Assembly: GCF_001592965.1 (NCBI RefSeq)
Contig: NZ_LRPC01000031.1
Coordinates: forward strand, 1 to 64,000
Length of the DNA: 64,000 nt
Direction of reading: 5' to 3'
Source of the DNA: Roseivirga spongicola
Lineage (GTDB): Bacteria > Bacteroidota > Bacteroidia > Cytophagales > Cyclobacteriaceae
Part shown: one piece after another, positions 51,848-59,791 of the stretch
How the letters are laid out: every line of letters starts with the position of its first letter
Position numbering within the stretch: the stretch's first letter is position 1
Notes under the pieces: generated by a model
Database searches by the model: none
Told to the model about the DNA's origin: nothing
Seen by the model: the letters and a program-made list of their open reading frames with translations, nothing else
Position numbers and translations under genes: made by a program

Positions 51848-53257
51848 ATGAAAAAACTAGTACTACTTTTTGCGATGGTTGTGGTCGCTTCATCAATGAA
51901 TGCACAAACCTCAGACGATCCGTGGTGGATCGATATTAACTACTCTAACAATAAGTTCAGCTACCGTTACTACGAGAGTTTATTCGACTTCGGAGATTTA
52001 GATAACTCTGGTTTTAGAGTAGGTGTAGATAGATACCTTAATAGCAGTTTGGATGTGGAGTTTGGAACTTCCTATGGCAAGTTGAGCCATGAAGATATTT
52101 TTGAAGCTAACGTTTTCGATGTAGACTTAAGGTTGGTCTACAAATTGGCCAATGGGTATTTGCTGAAGGAAGAATCTAAGGTTGCTCCTTTTGTGTTTGC
52201 TGGCTATGGCGTTACTTCATTCAGCAATATTCGCGGATTCTACACTCAGTTTGAGGATGGATTAAGAAGTCATATGCCACTTGGTGCTGGTCTAGAATTC
52301 AAAGTAACCGAAGGTGCTAGTATTGAAGCTATGGCATCTTACAAAAAGAGCATTGAGCAAGCGCCTAATTACATGCAGTATACTGTAGGTGTTTCTTTCT
52401 CTCTTGGAGGTAAAAGAGATTCTGATGGAGATGGTGTTTTAAATAAAGAAGATGCTTGTCCTAACGTTGCGGGCCCAGTTGAAAATAAGGGTTGTCCGTG
52501 GCCAGATACTGATGGTGATGGTGTTTTAGATAAAGACGATCAATGTCCTACCGAAGCAGGAACCTTAAATGGATGTCCTGATGCCGATGGTGATGGAATT
52601 AAAGATAGCGAAGATGCTTGTCCTAGTGTGGCTGGTATAGCCAAATTTAATGGTTGTCCTGATACTGACGGTGACGGTATTCAAGATTCAGAAGATGAGT
52701 GTCCTACAGTTGCAGGTACTTTGAATGGTTGTCCAGACAGAGATGGCGATGGTGTAAAAGATAGTGAAGATGAGTGTCCTTCAGTTGCTGGAACCCTTAA
52801 TGGTTGTCCAGATAAAGACAAAGACGGTGTTAAAGACAGCGAAGACCAGTGTCCTGAAACGTATGGTTTGGCATCCAATGGTGGTTGCCCAGAAGTGCAA
52901 GAAGAGGTTCAGCAGGTTTTGGATCTGGCGGTTAAGAATATCCAGTTCAACTCTGGTAGTGATGTATTGAGGCCTAGCTCTTTTGAGTCATTGAATCAGG
53001 TAGTTCAATTAATGAAAGAGAATAACTTCAATATTAAATTGAGTGGTTACACAGATAATACTGGTAATGCGGCTTCCAACTTGGAGCTTTCTAAGAGAAG
53101 AGCCAATTCAGTGAAGAAGTATATTGTAGATCAAGGAATTGATGCTTCTAGAATATCTTCGGACGGATATGGAATTGCTAATCCAGTTGCTGATAACAGC
53201 ACAAGAGAGGGGAGAGCTGCCAATAGAAGAGTTGAGATTGAAATAATCTTCAGATAA
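51848..53257 (+). CDS. OmpA family porin with thrombospondin type 3 repeats
   Basis: 469 residues from the ATG at 51848 (MKKLVLLFAMVVVASSMNAQT signal). An N-terminal beta-barrel (about 20-195), then six calcium-binding TSP type 3 repeats of the DxDGDGxxDxxDxCP kind, then an OmpA peptidoglycan-binding domain (IQFNSGSDVLRPSSFESLNQ ... LSGYTDNTGNAASNLELSKRRA). It links outer membrane and peptidoglycan. Common major outer-membrane protein type in Bacteroidota. Followed by a wobble-containing terminator. Confidence 0.92.
   Translation: MKKLVLLFAMVVVASSMNAQTSDDPWWIDINYSNNKFSYRYYESLFDFGDLDNSGFRVGVDRYLNSSLDVEFGTSYGKLSHEDIFEANVFDVDLRLVYKLANGYLLKEESKVAPFVFAGYGVTSFSNIRGFYTQFEDGLRSHMPLGAGLEFKVTEGASIEAMASYKKSIEQAPNYMQYTVGVSFSLGGKRDSDGDGVLNKEDACPNVAGPVENKGCPWPDTDGDGVLDKDDQCPTEAGTLNGCPDADGDGIKDSEDACPSVAGIAKFNGCPDTDGDGIQDSEDECPTVAGTLNGCPDRDGDGVKDSEDECPSVAGTLNGCPDKDKDGVKDSEDQCPETYGLASNGGCPEVQEEVQQVLDLAVKNIQFNSGSDVLRPSSFESLNQVVQLMKENNFNIKLSGYTDNTGNAASNLELSKRRANSVKKYIVDQGIDASRISSDGYGIANPVADNSTREGRAANRRVEIEIIFR
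52418..52890 (+). repeat. Six thrombospondin type 3 coding repeats
   Basis: Six units of about 75-80 bp within the OmpA gene, each encoding D-x-DGDG(V/I)-x-D-x-D-x-CP followed by TxAGTLNGCP-like linkers. Tandem and intragenic. Confidence 0.85.
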
Positions 53258-53279
53258 GAATAGTCTGGTTTAAAATAAT

Positions 53280-53318
53280 AGGGGCTGGCAAAGATTTTTG
53301 CTGGCCTCTTTTCGTTTT
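53280..53318 (+). terminator. Terminator after the OmpA gene
   Basis: aggggctggcaaa pairs with tttgctggcctct through three G-U wobbles; a T-rich tail (cttttcgtttt) follows. Confidence 0.6.
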
Positions 53319-53372
53319 ACGTTGTAGCTAGGTTTGAAAGAGTGTGCTAAATAATCTGGCTAGTGTTTTTTA

Positions 53373-53397
53373 ATATGAACGTATGTTCATATATTTG
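53373..53397 (+). promoter_or_regulatory. ArsR-type operator overlapping a -7 box
   Basis: ATATGAAC (53373-53380), spacer GTAT, GTTCATAT (53385-53392): a perfect 8-bp inverted repeat with the TGAAC/GTTCA core common to ArsR-family operators. TATATTTG (53390-53397), an exact -7 box, overlaps its right arm. The ArsR-type gene starts 18 bases later. A bound repressor would block the promoter: autoregulation is inferred. Confidence 0.6.
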
Positions 53398-53415
53398 ATA
53401 AACAAACCTATCCTA

Positions 53416-53718
53416 ATGGAAGAGCAACTTGATCATGATAGAGTTGAGAAAATTGCTTTTGTTTTAAAAACAATTGCTCATCCCATGCGTGTCGGCATTA
53501 TAGATTTGCTGAACGAGCATGAGAAAATGTCTGTAAATGACATTACGGCCTATTTAGGCTTGGAGCAGTCCTTAACTTCCCACCACTTGGCCAATATGAA
53601 AATGAAAGGCATCCTCGGTAGTAAGAGAGAGGGGAAGAATATTTTCTATTTCCTAAGAATGAAAGAGGTGGTAGATCTAGTGAAGGTTCTAGAAGGCGTA
53701 GATGTAATAGTGTTTTAA
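53416..53718 (+). CDS. ArsR-type winged helix transcriptional regulator
   Basis: 100 residues from the ATG at 53416 (MEEQLDHDRVEK); the longer reading from 53383 lies inside the operator. Winged helix with recognition helix in LEQSLTSHHLANMKMKGILGSKREGKNIFYFL. No cysteine anywhere, so the ArsR/CadC metal site ELCVCDL is absent; the effector is unknown. It probably represses its own promoter and may read into the aldehyde dehydrogenase gene 50 bp downstream. Confidence 0.85.
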   Translation: MEEQLDHDRVEKIAFVLKTIAHPMRVGIIDLLNEHEKMSVNDITAYLGLEQSLTSHHLANMKMKGILGSKREGKNIFYFLRMKEVVDLVKVLEGVDVIVF

Positions 53719-53768
53719 ATTTCTCTTCTTAGTCGTAACAAATAAGTCCGCTCGGTACTTTTATAGTT

Positions 53769-55133
53769 ATGGCATTTAAATCAACTAATCCGTTTAATAA
53801 TAAAGTCGAAGCAGAATTCGATGAACATTCCGAAAACTATGTGCAATCGGCAGTAGAAAGAGCTGATGGCGCTTTTCATACATGGTCTAAAGAGTCATTT
53901 TCCTATCGGTCTAAGCTTTTTAAATCATTAGCTAAATACCTTAAAGACAATAAAGAACACCTAGCAAGTCTTATGACTTTGGAAATGGGGAAGATAGCCT
54001 CAGAGGGAGTTTCTGAAGTAGAAAAGTGTGAATGGGTATGCGAGTATTATGCAGATAATGCTGAAAAATTTCTAAAGGACGAACTTTTGGAAAGCGATGC
54101 TAGTAAGGCTTTTATTAGCTATGAACCGTTAGGATGTATTCTGGCTGTTATGCCTTGGAATTTTCCTCTATGGCAAGTTTTTAGATTTGCAGCACCTACT
54201 CTAATGGCTGGAAATACAGGTGTTTTGAAGCATGCATCTAATGTACCTCAATGCTCACAAGCTATTGAAAAGGCGTTTATCGAATCTGGTTTTCCTGTAG
54301 GGGTCTTTCAAAGTTTATTGATAGGCTCTGATAAGGTAGAAGCACTAATAGATGATGATAGAATTAAGGCGATAACCCTCACAGGGAGTGAAATCGCTGG
54401 TTCAAAAGTTGCCGAATCTGCTGGCCGCAATATCAAAATCTCAGTATTAGAATTAGGTGGGAGCGATCCATTCATTGTGTTGTCAGAGGCGGACTTAGAA
54501 AAGACGGCTCGCACGGCTGCAAAAGCACGAATGATTAATTGTGGTCAGAGCTGTATAGCCGCAAAGCGCTTTATTGTGGTTGAAAGAATTTATGAAGAAT
54601 TCTTGGCCAAATTTGTGGCGTATATGAAAACCTATCAACCAGCAGATCCAAGCCTAAAAACTACCAATTGCGGTCCTATGGCTTCTAAAAAGTTTGCCGA
54701 TGATTTGCTGAAGCAAGTAGAAGAATCTGTAGAAAATGGAGCTGAAGTTGTATTGGGTGGTCAAAGGGTAGAGGGTGAAGGAGCATTCTTTCAGCCGACT
54801 ATTTTAGCCAATGTTCAGCCAGGTCAGCCTGCTTATGAAGAAGAGATGTTTGGTCCTGTAGCTTCTGTTATCAAAGTTAAGGATATGGAAGAGGCTATTA
54901 AGGTCGCGAACGATTCTCGCTTTGGTCTCGGAGGTTCGGTTTGGTCTGAAGATAAGGACCAAGCATTAGAGGTCGCTAGAAAAGTAGAAACAGGCGCTAT
55001 GTTTATCAACTCAATGGTGGCGTCTGACCCGAGATTACCTTTCGGTGGTATTAAAAAATCTGGCTACGGCAGAGAGTTGTCACATTTAGGAATTCGAGAA
55101 TTTGTCAATAAAAAGACGATCGTAATTGACTAA
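53769..55133 (+). CDS. gabD: NAD(P)-dependent succinate-semialdehyde dehydrogenase
   Basis: 454 residues. ALDH core: MPWNFPLWQVFRF, LTGSEIAGSKVA, catalytic Glu in LELGGSDPF, nucleophile Cys in NCGQSCIAAKR, and EEMFGPVASV. The short N-terminus and these motifs match the succinate-semialdehyde dehydrogenase subfamily (GabD/SSADH) that oxidises the semialdehyde to succinate. Other aliphatic aldehydes are possible substrates. It converges with the ElyC-like gene (4-base overlap). Confidence 0.88.
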   Translation: MAFKSTNPFNNKVEAEFDEHSENYVQSAVERADGAFHTWSKESFSYRSKLFKSLAKYLKDNKEHLASLMTLEMGKIASEGVSEVEKCEWVCEYYADNAEKFLKDELLESDASKAFISYEPLGCILAVMPWNFPLWQVFRFAAPTLMAGNTGVLKHASNVPQCSQAIEKAFIESGFPVGVFQSLLIGSDKVEALIDDDRIKAITLTGSEIAGSKVAESAGRNIKISVLELGGSDPFIVLSEADLEKTARTAAKARMINCGQSCIAAKRFIVVERIYEEFLAKFVAYMKTYQPADPSLKTTNCGPMASKKFADDLLKQVEESVENGAEVVLGGQRVEGEGAFFQPTILANVQPGQPAYEEEMFGPVASVIKVKDMEEAIKVANDSRFGLGGSVWSEDKDQALEVARKVETGAMFINSMVASDPRLPFGGIKKSGYGRELSHLGIREFVNKKTIVID

Positions 55134-55894
55134 ATGTAGCCCATAAGTTTATACGTAGCCAAGCCAACCCATTCTTTAAAAAGTATTTCCCATTTATCTA
55201 TGGCGTTGGCTCTTGGTATTATTACATCATCAAAATTGAGAGTTGGTCTATCTGTCAAATAGCCAGCAGGAAAAGTGTCAAAGGTTATGCCTTCTTTCTC
55301 AAGGCATAACCTAGATCGCTTCATGTGGAAGGCTGAAGTAACTAGTAGATATTTCTGACCTGCAAAGTCTCTCCTTAATATCTCTGCTGTCTTTACTGCA
55401 TTTTCATGAGTGTTGACTGCATCTGGCTCTACTGTTATTACTGTGTCTGGAACTCCTGCCAGCATTAAGAACGACTTCAGTCTGTCTGCTGCTCTGCTGT
55501 TTTCTACTTGTTCAAAACCCAGTCCACCACTTACTAAAATGTGTTTTACTTTTCCTTCTTTGTAGAGCTGGAGTGTGTGGGTAATTCTATCGGCTCCATT
55601 ATTAAAATACACCCTATCTCTTGGGGTTTTACTGCCTTTAGTTACTCCAGAAAAAACAATCGCAACATCGTAATTTCCGATTTCCGAGAACGGGACTGGC
55701 TCATATTCCCACCAAAGCATTACCCTATTCGCAATGTATTGATTAGAAAAAAGTGTGAGAAGGCCGAGGGCTAGCCAAAAGCAACGCTTCCTCCATTTCT
55801 TATTCTTCCATAGAACAGAGACCAGAAATAGACCAATAATCCAAGTTAAAGGTCGAACGAAAAAAGCGAGTATTTTAGAGAGGATGAAAAACAT
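55130..55894 (-). CDS. ElyC/SanA/YdcF family protein (DUF218)
   Basis: 254 residues. Two N-terminal TM helices, then the DUF218 domain: DVAIVFSGVTKG, HILVSGGLGFEQVENSRAADRL, ... EPDAVNTHENAVKTAEIL and LLVTSAFHMKRS. ElyC and SanA affect peptidoglycan integrity and envelope barrier in Gram-negative bacteria; the biochemical role is unsettled. The region 55895-56041 upstream is shared with the divergent sigma factor gene. Confidence 0.88.
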   Translation of the reverse strand: MFFILSKILAFFVRPLTWIIGLFLVSVLWKNKKWRKRCFWLALGLLTLFSNQYIANRVMLWWEYEPVPFSEIGNYDVAIVFSGVTKGSKTPRDRVYFNNGADRITHTLQLYKEGKVKHILVSGGLGFEQVENSRAADRLKSFLMLAGVPDTVITVEPDAVNTHENAVKTAEILRRDFAGQKYLLVTSAFHMKRSRLCLEKEGITFDTFPAGYLTDRPTLNFDDVIIPRANAIDKWEILFKEWVGLATYKLMGYI

Positions 55895-56004
55895 AGCTAT
55901 TCCTAAAGCGAAAATAATCTCAAATATTTTATAAACCTTATCTTTTGATAATCAGGTAGATGTGTTTGTGTTGCGATGTGTTTTCGAAATAATTTTTCAT
56001 CGCC

Positions 56005-56032
56005 TGTAATGACTGTTGTATCATCTCGTCTA
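56005..56032 (+). promoter_or_regulatory. Possible ECF sigma autoregulatory promoter
   Basis: TGTAAT (56005-56010), 16 bp, CGTCTA (56027-56032): close to classical ECF -35 TGTAAC / -10 CGTC motifs known from other phyla. The ATG is 9 bp downstream. Speculative, as Bacteroidota ECF consensus sequences are little known. Confidence 0.25.
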
Positions 56033-56041
56033 TAGAACTGA

Positions 56042-56554
56042 ATGGAGTTGCAAGAATTTAAAACTAAGGTTTTACCACTAAAGGATAGACTTTTCAGAAT
56101 AGCAGTGCATTTGCTAAAGTCTGCCGAAGAAGCTGAAGATGCGCTTCAAGATGTAATGGTAAGGCTCTGGGATAAACGAGGGCAGCTTAAAGAATACAGA
56201 AGTGTAGAAGCTTTTGCGGTGACAGTCACCAAGAACAGGTGTTTCGATAAACTCAAAAGTAAAAAGCACAAATATCATCTCGATGTACAAGAGCTTGAAG
56301 TCGATTCGGGTTTTGAAAGTCCATACAAGAGACTTGAGCTGAGTGAGAGTATGCAGGTGATGATTAGGTCTTTTCAGGAATTGCCTGAACAGCAAAGACT
56401 GCTAATTACACTGAGAGATTTAGAAGGCTATAGTTACGAGGAAATAGCAGAGCAGACCGGCCTTCAGGTCAATAATATTAGAGTTGGGCTTTCTAGGGCA
56501 AGAAAAGCAGCTAGAGAGGCCTATTTAAAAGTAGCAGATTATGAACAGCAATAA
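56042..56554 (+). CDS. ECF-type RNA polymerase sigma factor
   Basis: 170 residues. Region 2: AEEAEDALQDVMVRLWDKRGQL; region 4: LPEQQRLLITLRDLEGYSYEEIAEQTGLQVNNIRVGLSRARKA. No FecR/TonB system follows, so this is not the common PUL/iron ECF type. Its 3' end overlaps the next gene by 14 bases, typical of sigma/anti-sigma pairs. Likely target: the DUF4097 genes downstream. Confidence 0.9.
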   Translation: MELQEFKTKVLPLKDRLFRIAVHLLKSAEEAEDALQDVMVRLWDKRGQLKEYRSVEAFAVTVTKNRCFDKLKSKKHKYHLDVQELEVDSGFESPYKRLELSESMQVMIRSFQELPEQQRLLITLRDLEGYSYEEIAEQTGLQVNNIRVGLSRARKAAREAYLKVADYEQQ

Positions 56555-57305
56555 AGACATAGAAATTCTGATCGAAAAGTATTTCAACGGGGAGACTTCT
56601 CTGGAAGAGGAAAAGCAACTCCAAGTTTTCTTTCAAGGAGAAGATATTCCCGCTGAATTGAAGTCTTATCAAGATCAGTTTCTTATGAGTGAAACGCTGA
56701 AGAAAGTTAGTTCTAATAACTTTTCTGATGACGACCTCTTTGCAAAGCTTGATGCTCGAGAAGAACAATCTAGGGTGGTAGTGATGGAGCCTAAGCGTTC
56801 TACTGTACTCACTTGGACATACCGTGTAGCGGCTGCCGTAGCATTAATAATGGTGGGGTTTTGGGTAGGAGGTCGGTTTTCTACCAATGAAGAAGTTAAG
56901 CTAATGCAGCAGGAGTTGGCAACACTAAAAAGTCAGTTGCAGAGTAGTTCTGCTAGTGGAAGGCTGCAAGCTGTGAGTAATGTTTCTGGAGTAAAGAAGT
57001 CTAATAAAGAAATGATTCTGACACTGGAAGCTGTAATGAAAAACGATCCGAACATGCATGTGCGTACCAAAGCGGTAGAGGCACTGGTTAAGACGGGTAG
57101 TAAACAAGAAGTACTTGAGCTGCTCAGTGGAGCCTTGCTTGAGGAATCTGAACCAGCAGTTCAAATAGCAATCATCGATGCGCTGATTGGGTTGGACGAA
57201 AGCTCGGCTATTCAATCGCTAGAAAAACTAACTGAAGAGGAGGGTGTGCTCAAAGAAGTTAAGGATGAAGCCTATCTAGGCATCTTCAAACTAAAAGAAA
57301 TGTAA
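56541..57305 (+). CDS. HEAT-repeat membrane protein, probable anti-sigma factor
   Basis: 254 residues. The cytosolic N-terminus (ILIEKYFNGETSLEEEKQLQVFF) has the helical look of a zinc-less anti-sigma domain; one TM helix near 95-112 (WTYRVAAAVALIMVGFWVGG); a coiled coil (EVKLMQQELATLKSQLQ) and then HEAT-like helical repeats outside (residues about 160-250). It overlaps the sigma gene by 14 bases, which strongly suggests a regulatory pair. A periplasmic sensor role for the HEAT part is inference. Confidence 0.8.
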   Translation: MNSNKDIEILIEKYFNGETSLEEEKQLQVFFQGEDIPAELKSYQDQFLMSETLKKVSSNNFSDDDLFAKLDAREEQSRVVVMEPKRSTVLTWTYRVAAAVALIMVGFWVGGRFSTNEEVKLMQQELATLKSQLQSSSASGRLQAVSNVSGVKKSNKEMILTLEAVMKNDPNMHVRTKAVEALVKTGSKQEVLELLSGALLEESEPAVQIAIIDALIGLDESSAIQSLEKLTEEEGVLKEVKDEAYLGIFKLKEM

Positions 57306-57349
57306 TTAATAATTAAAAAATAAGGACGGTCCAAAAGTTTAAAACTCAT

Positions 57350-57362
57350 CCCGAAACTCGGG
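57350..57362 (+). other. Small hairpin before the first DUF4097-like gene
   Basis: cccga (57350-57354) and tcggg (57358-57362), loop aac, 16 bases before the ATG at 57379. Short GC-rich hairpins of this cccga/tcggg sort recur in Bacteroidota intergenic DNA; a regulatory role is possible but unproven. Confidence 0.35.
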
Positions 57363-57378
57363 GCAAAAAAGTAAAACA

Positions 57379-58161
57379 ATGAAAATGAATAGATTGAACA
57401 AAGTAATGATGGTAATGACTTTAGTAGCCATCAGTTTAATGAGCGCTCAAGCTCAAGATTATAAGTTGGCGGTTTCAAACCCATCGGGTAAGACACTCCA
57501 TGTAAAAGAGGTCAATAATGTAAGGGTAGAGGCTTACGATGGTAACGAGATTCAGATAGAAACTAGTAACAAAGGTGGGCGACCAGAAAGAGCTGAGGGC
57601 CTAAAGCCTCTAAGTGCTCGAGGAGAAGATAATACAGGTATTGGTTTGAATGTAACTTCTGAAGGTAGTAGTGTGACCATATTTCAGGCAGCTCGCAGAG
57701 AAGATGGTATGTTCAAAATTAAAGTGCCTAAGGGAATGAAGGTACAGATTGAGCATACAGGGCAATATGAAGGCGAAAAGATTGAGGTATACGGTGTTTC
57801 ATCTGAGCTAGAGATTTCAGGTAGATATAACGATGTATACATGGAAGAGGTAACTGGCCCTGCATTGGTTAATACGGTTTATGGTACCATTGTGGCTAAA
57901 TTTTCTTCTCTCAGCCAAGTTGGTCCAACTTCACTCGTTTCGGTTTATGACGATGTGGATGTAACCCTACCGGCTAATACAAAGGCTAACATTGTGGTAA
58001 AAACCCCTTACGGTGAGGCCTATTCGGATATGGATATAGAGTTCTCCAAAAATGGAGATATGAAGAAGATTAGCTCTACTATTCAAGGAACTCTCAATGG
58101 GGGCGGTGTTGATTTAGAGATTAAAGCCTCTTACGACAACGTCTATCTCAGAAAGAAATAA
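57379..58161 (+). CDS. Secreted DUF4097-like protein, paralogue 1
   Basis: 260 residues. Signal peptide (VMMVMTLVAISLMSAQAQD), then a right-handed beta-helix-like DUF4097 domain in which short strands alternate with small turns (VEAYDGNEIQIETSN, MKVQIEHTGQYEGEKIEVYGV, VYGTIVAKF). It ends YDNVYLRKK. It has sequence similarity in layout to LiaG-type DUF4097 proteins, which are tied to cell-envelope stress in other bacteria. First of three paralogues under one sigma locus. Own terminator after it. Confidence 0.8.
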   Translation: MKMNRLNKVMMVMTLVAISLMSAQAQDYKLAVSNPSGKTLHVKEVNNVRVEAYDGNEIQIETSNKGGRPERAEGLKPLSARGEDNTGIGLNVTSEGSSVTIFQAARREDGMFKIKVPKGMKVQIEHTGQYEGEKIEVYGVSSELEISGRYNDVYMEEVTGPALVNTVYGTIVAKFSSLSQVGPTSLVSVYDDVDVTLPANTKANIVVKTPYGEAYSDMDIEFSKNGDMKKISSTIQGTLNGGGVDLEIKASYDNVYLRKK

Positions 58162-58167
58162 ATCTAG

Positions 58168-58202
58168 AATCCCCAGTGTTAGGTCAGCGCTGGGGATTTT
58201 TC
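58168..58202 (+). terminator. Rho-independent terminator between DUF4097-like paralogues 1 and 2
   Basis: aatccccag (58168-58176) pairs with ctggggatt (58190-58198), followed by five Ts. Confidence 0.75.
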
Positions 58203-58219
58203 ATCTTAACTCAAATATC

Positions 58220-58954
58220 ATGAAAAACATCACCACACTTTTACTTCTTTTTCTGTGCGCTAGCCTTTCTTTAGCACAGCAAGTCGAAAAGAATTATCCA
58301 TTAGCCAATACGGAAAAGCTCTCGCTAAAATTCGAATATCCTGAATTGGTAAAGGTGAGTACTTGGGATAAGCAAGAAGTGCAAATAGTAGCCAAAGTGT
58401 TAATCAATGGGCAAGATGGGTCAGAAGATTTTGTGCTGTCTCCTACAAGGAATTCAGGTCAGCTGACAATTTCATCAGAACTGAAAAATCTTGATAGCTA
58501 TAAACAAAACTATGTTTCAGTTCAAAGTGATTCTGATGAAAATGAGTCGATTATAGTTAGCAGGGATGGATCTACCTATAAGATAGGAAAGGGTTCTAAA
58601 ACCTATTACAATGGAACTGAGATTGAGGTTTTATTAGAGGTGTTTCTTCCTGAAAATGCCCTCGTAGAAATTGATGCTAAATACGGAATGGTAGAGGTGT
58701 TGTCTGCTCCCAAGCAACTGAATGTTTATGCAAAATATGGCGGAGCTGATATCATGATTAAAGAATCGGCATTGAAGAATTTGTATGCTTCAACCAGTTG
58801 GGGTCAGATATTCTCCAACCTTTCTTCTAAGGTGTCTGTAGCTGGAGATGATATGCTGGGTAAAAGCTTGGTAGCTGAAATAGATAATGGCAGTGGGGTG
58901 AACTCAGTAAAGGTGCAGTCGGAATATGGTAATGTTTTCCTTAGAAAGAACTGA
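58220..58954 (+). CDS. Secreted DUF4097-like protein, paralogue 2
   Basis: 244 residues. Signal peptide (ITTLLLLFLCASLSLAQQ), then the same repeat-strand layout (VKVSTWDKQEVQIVAKV, ALVEIDAKYGMVEVLSAP, LNVYAKYGGADIMI), ending SEYGNVFLRKN. It follows paralogue 1 after a terminator and touches paralogue 3 (TGATATG, 1-base gap). Confidence 0.8.
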   Translation: MKNITTLLLLFLCASLSLAQQVEKNYPLANTEKLSLKFEYPELVKVSTWDKQEVQIVAKVLINGQDGSEDFVLSPTRNSGQLTISSELKNLDSYKQNYVSVQSDSDENESIIVSRDGSTYKIGKGSKTYYNGTEIEVLLEVFLPENALVEIDAKYGMVEVLSAPKQLNVYAKYGGADIMIKESALKNLYASTSWGQIFSNLSSKVSVAGDDMLGKSLVAEIDNGSGVNSVKVQSEYGNVFLRKN

Positions 58955-58955
58955 T

Positions 58956-59645
58956 ATGAAGACTATTCTAACTGCGTTATTCGTGATGGCTTGTTCTTTT
59001 GTGCAGGCTCAAAGCGAGTTATTTGAGAAGAAAGTGAGCTTTAACAATCAGCGTGTAGATATTGATGCTGAATTGGTAGATAAGATTACCATCAGTAATT
59101 GGGCTGAAAAGCAAGTGGGGGTAGTGGTAAAATACTCCATCAACGATGGTGATTTGAATGATCTGCTGCAAGTCTCTCTCGATGAGGGTTCAAATCGCAT
59201 TCGTCTAAAAGTAGAGTTGGACGACAAAAAGTTAGAAGACGGTGGTTACTACAGTTGCGATGATGAAAAAGCCATGAGTTGGGGCAGAAATGGGAAGCAA
59301 AATAGAATTTGCTTGGATGTTGTAGTGGAAGTGAAGCTTCCTGCCGATGCTGAATTAGATGTAGAATCTGTAATTGGTGATTTATTCATTGCAGGCACTT
59401 ACAAAGAGCTATATGCCAAAACTGTCACTGGTGATATAGAGCTAGAATGGCCCGAGAGTCAGGGTGCAGAGGTGGAAATAAAAACCGTAAATGGCGGTAT
59501 TTATACTAATCACAACTTTCAGATGAAGGAAGATAGAGGCTTGCCTTTAATCAGCTCACATGAAGTAAAAGGCAACTTAGGCAAGGGTGGGAAGTATGTG
59601 TCGCTAGAGACAGTAACTTCAGATATTTATTTTAAGAAGAACTAG
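58956..59645 (+). CDS. Secreted DUF4097-like protein, paralogue 3
   Basis: 229 residues from the ATG at 58956, directly after the preceding stop; a start at 58926 would overlap paralogue 2 and give no signal at the N-terminus. Signal MKTILTALFVMACSFVQAQ, then ITISNWAEKQVGVVVKYS, LDVESVIGDLFIAGTYKELYAKTVTGDI and the end TVTSDIYFKKN. Same C-terminal pattern as the other two. An inserted Cys-containing stretch (GGYYSCDDEKAM) is unique to it. Confidence 0.8.
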   Translation: MKTILTALFVMACSFVQAQSELFEKKVSFNNQRVDIDAELVDKITISNWAEKQVGVVVKYSINDGDLNDLLQVSLDEGSNRIRLKVELDDKKLEDGGYYSCDDEKAMSWGRNGKQNRICLDVVVEVKLPADAELDVESVIGDLFIAGTYKELYAKTVTGDIELEWPESQGAEVEIKTVNGGIYTNHNFQMKEDRGLPLISSHEVKGNLGKGGKYVSLETVTSDIYFKKN

Positions 59646-59791
59646 GTGAAGAAGTGTTAAGCAAGTTTAACCAGTGCTAAAGTTGCTAGGCAATGCAACA
59701 TTTCGGCCTTAGGCATCATCTATATATTAAACAACTGTAAGTCAGTAACCATTCTGAGCAAGTTGAGTCTAAAGAATAAAGTGTAGTTAGA

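Noticed and set aside
52418-52890. Regular DNA repeats that could look like a CRISPR array
   Set aside because: They are in frame, encode thrombospondin type 3 repeats in an OmpA gene and have no unique spacers.
57301-57332. ECF promoter for the DUF4097 genes from a TGTAAT at 57301
   Set aside because: The TGTAAT includes the preceding stop codon and no CGTC-like -10 lies at 16-17 bp.
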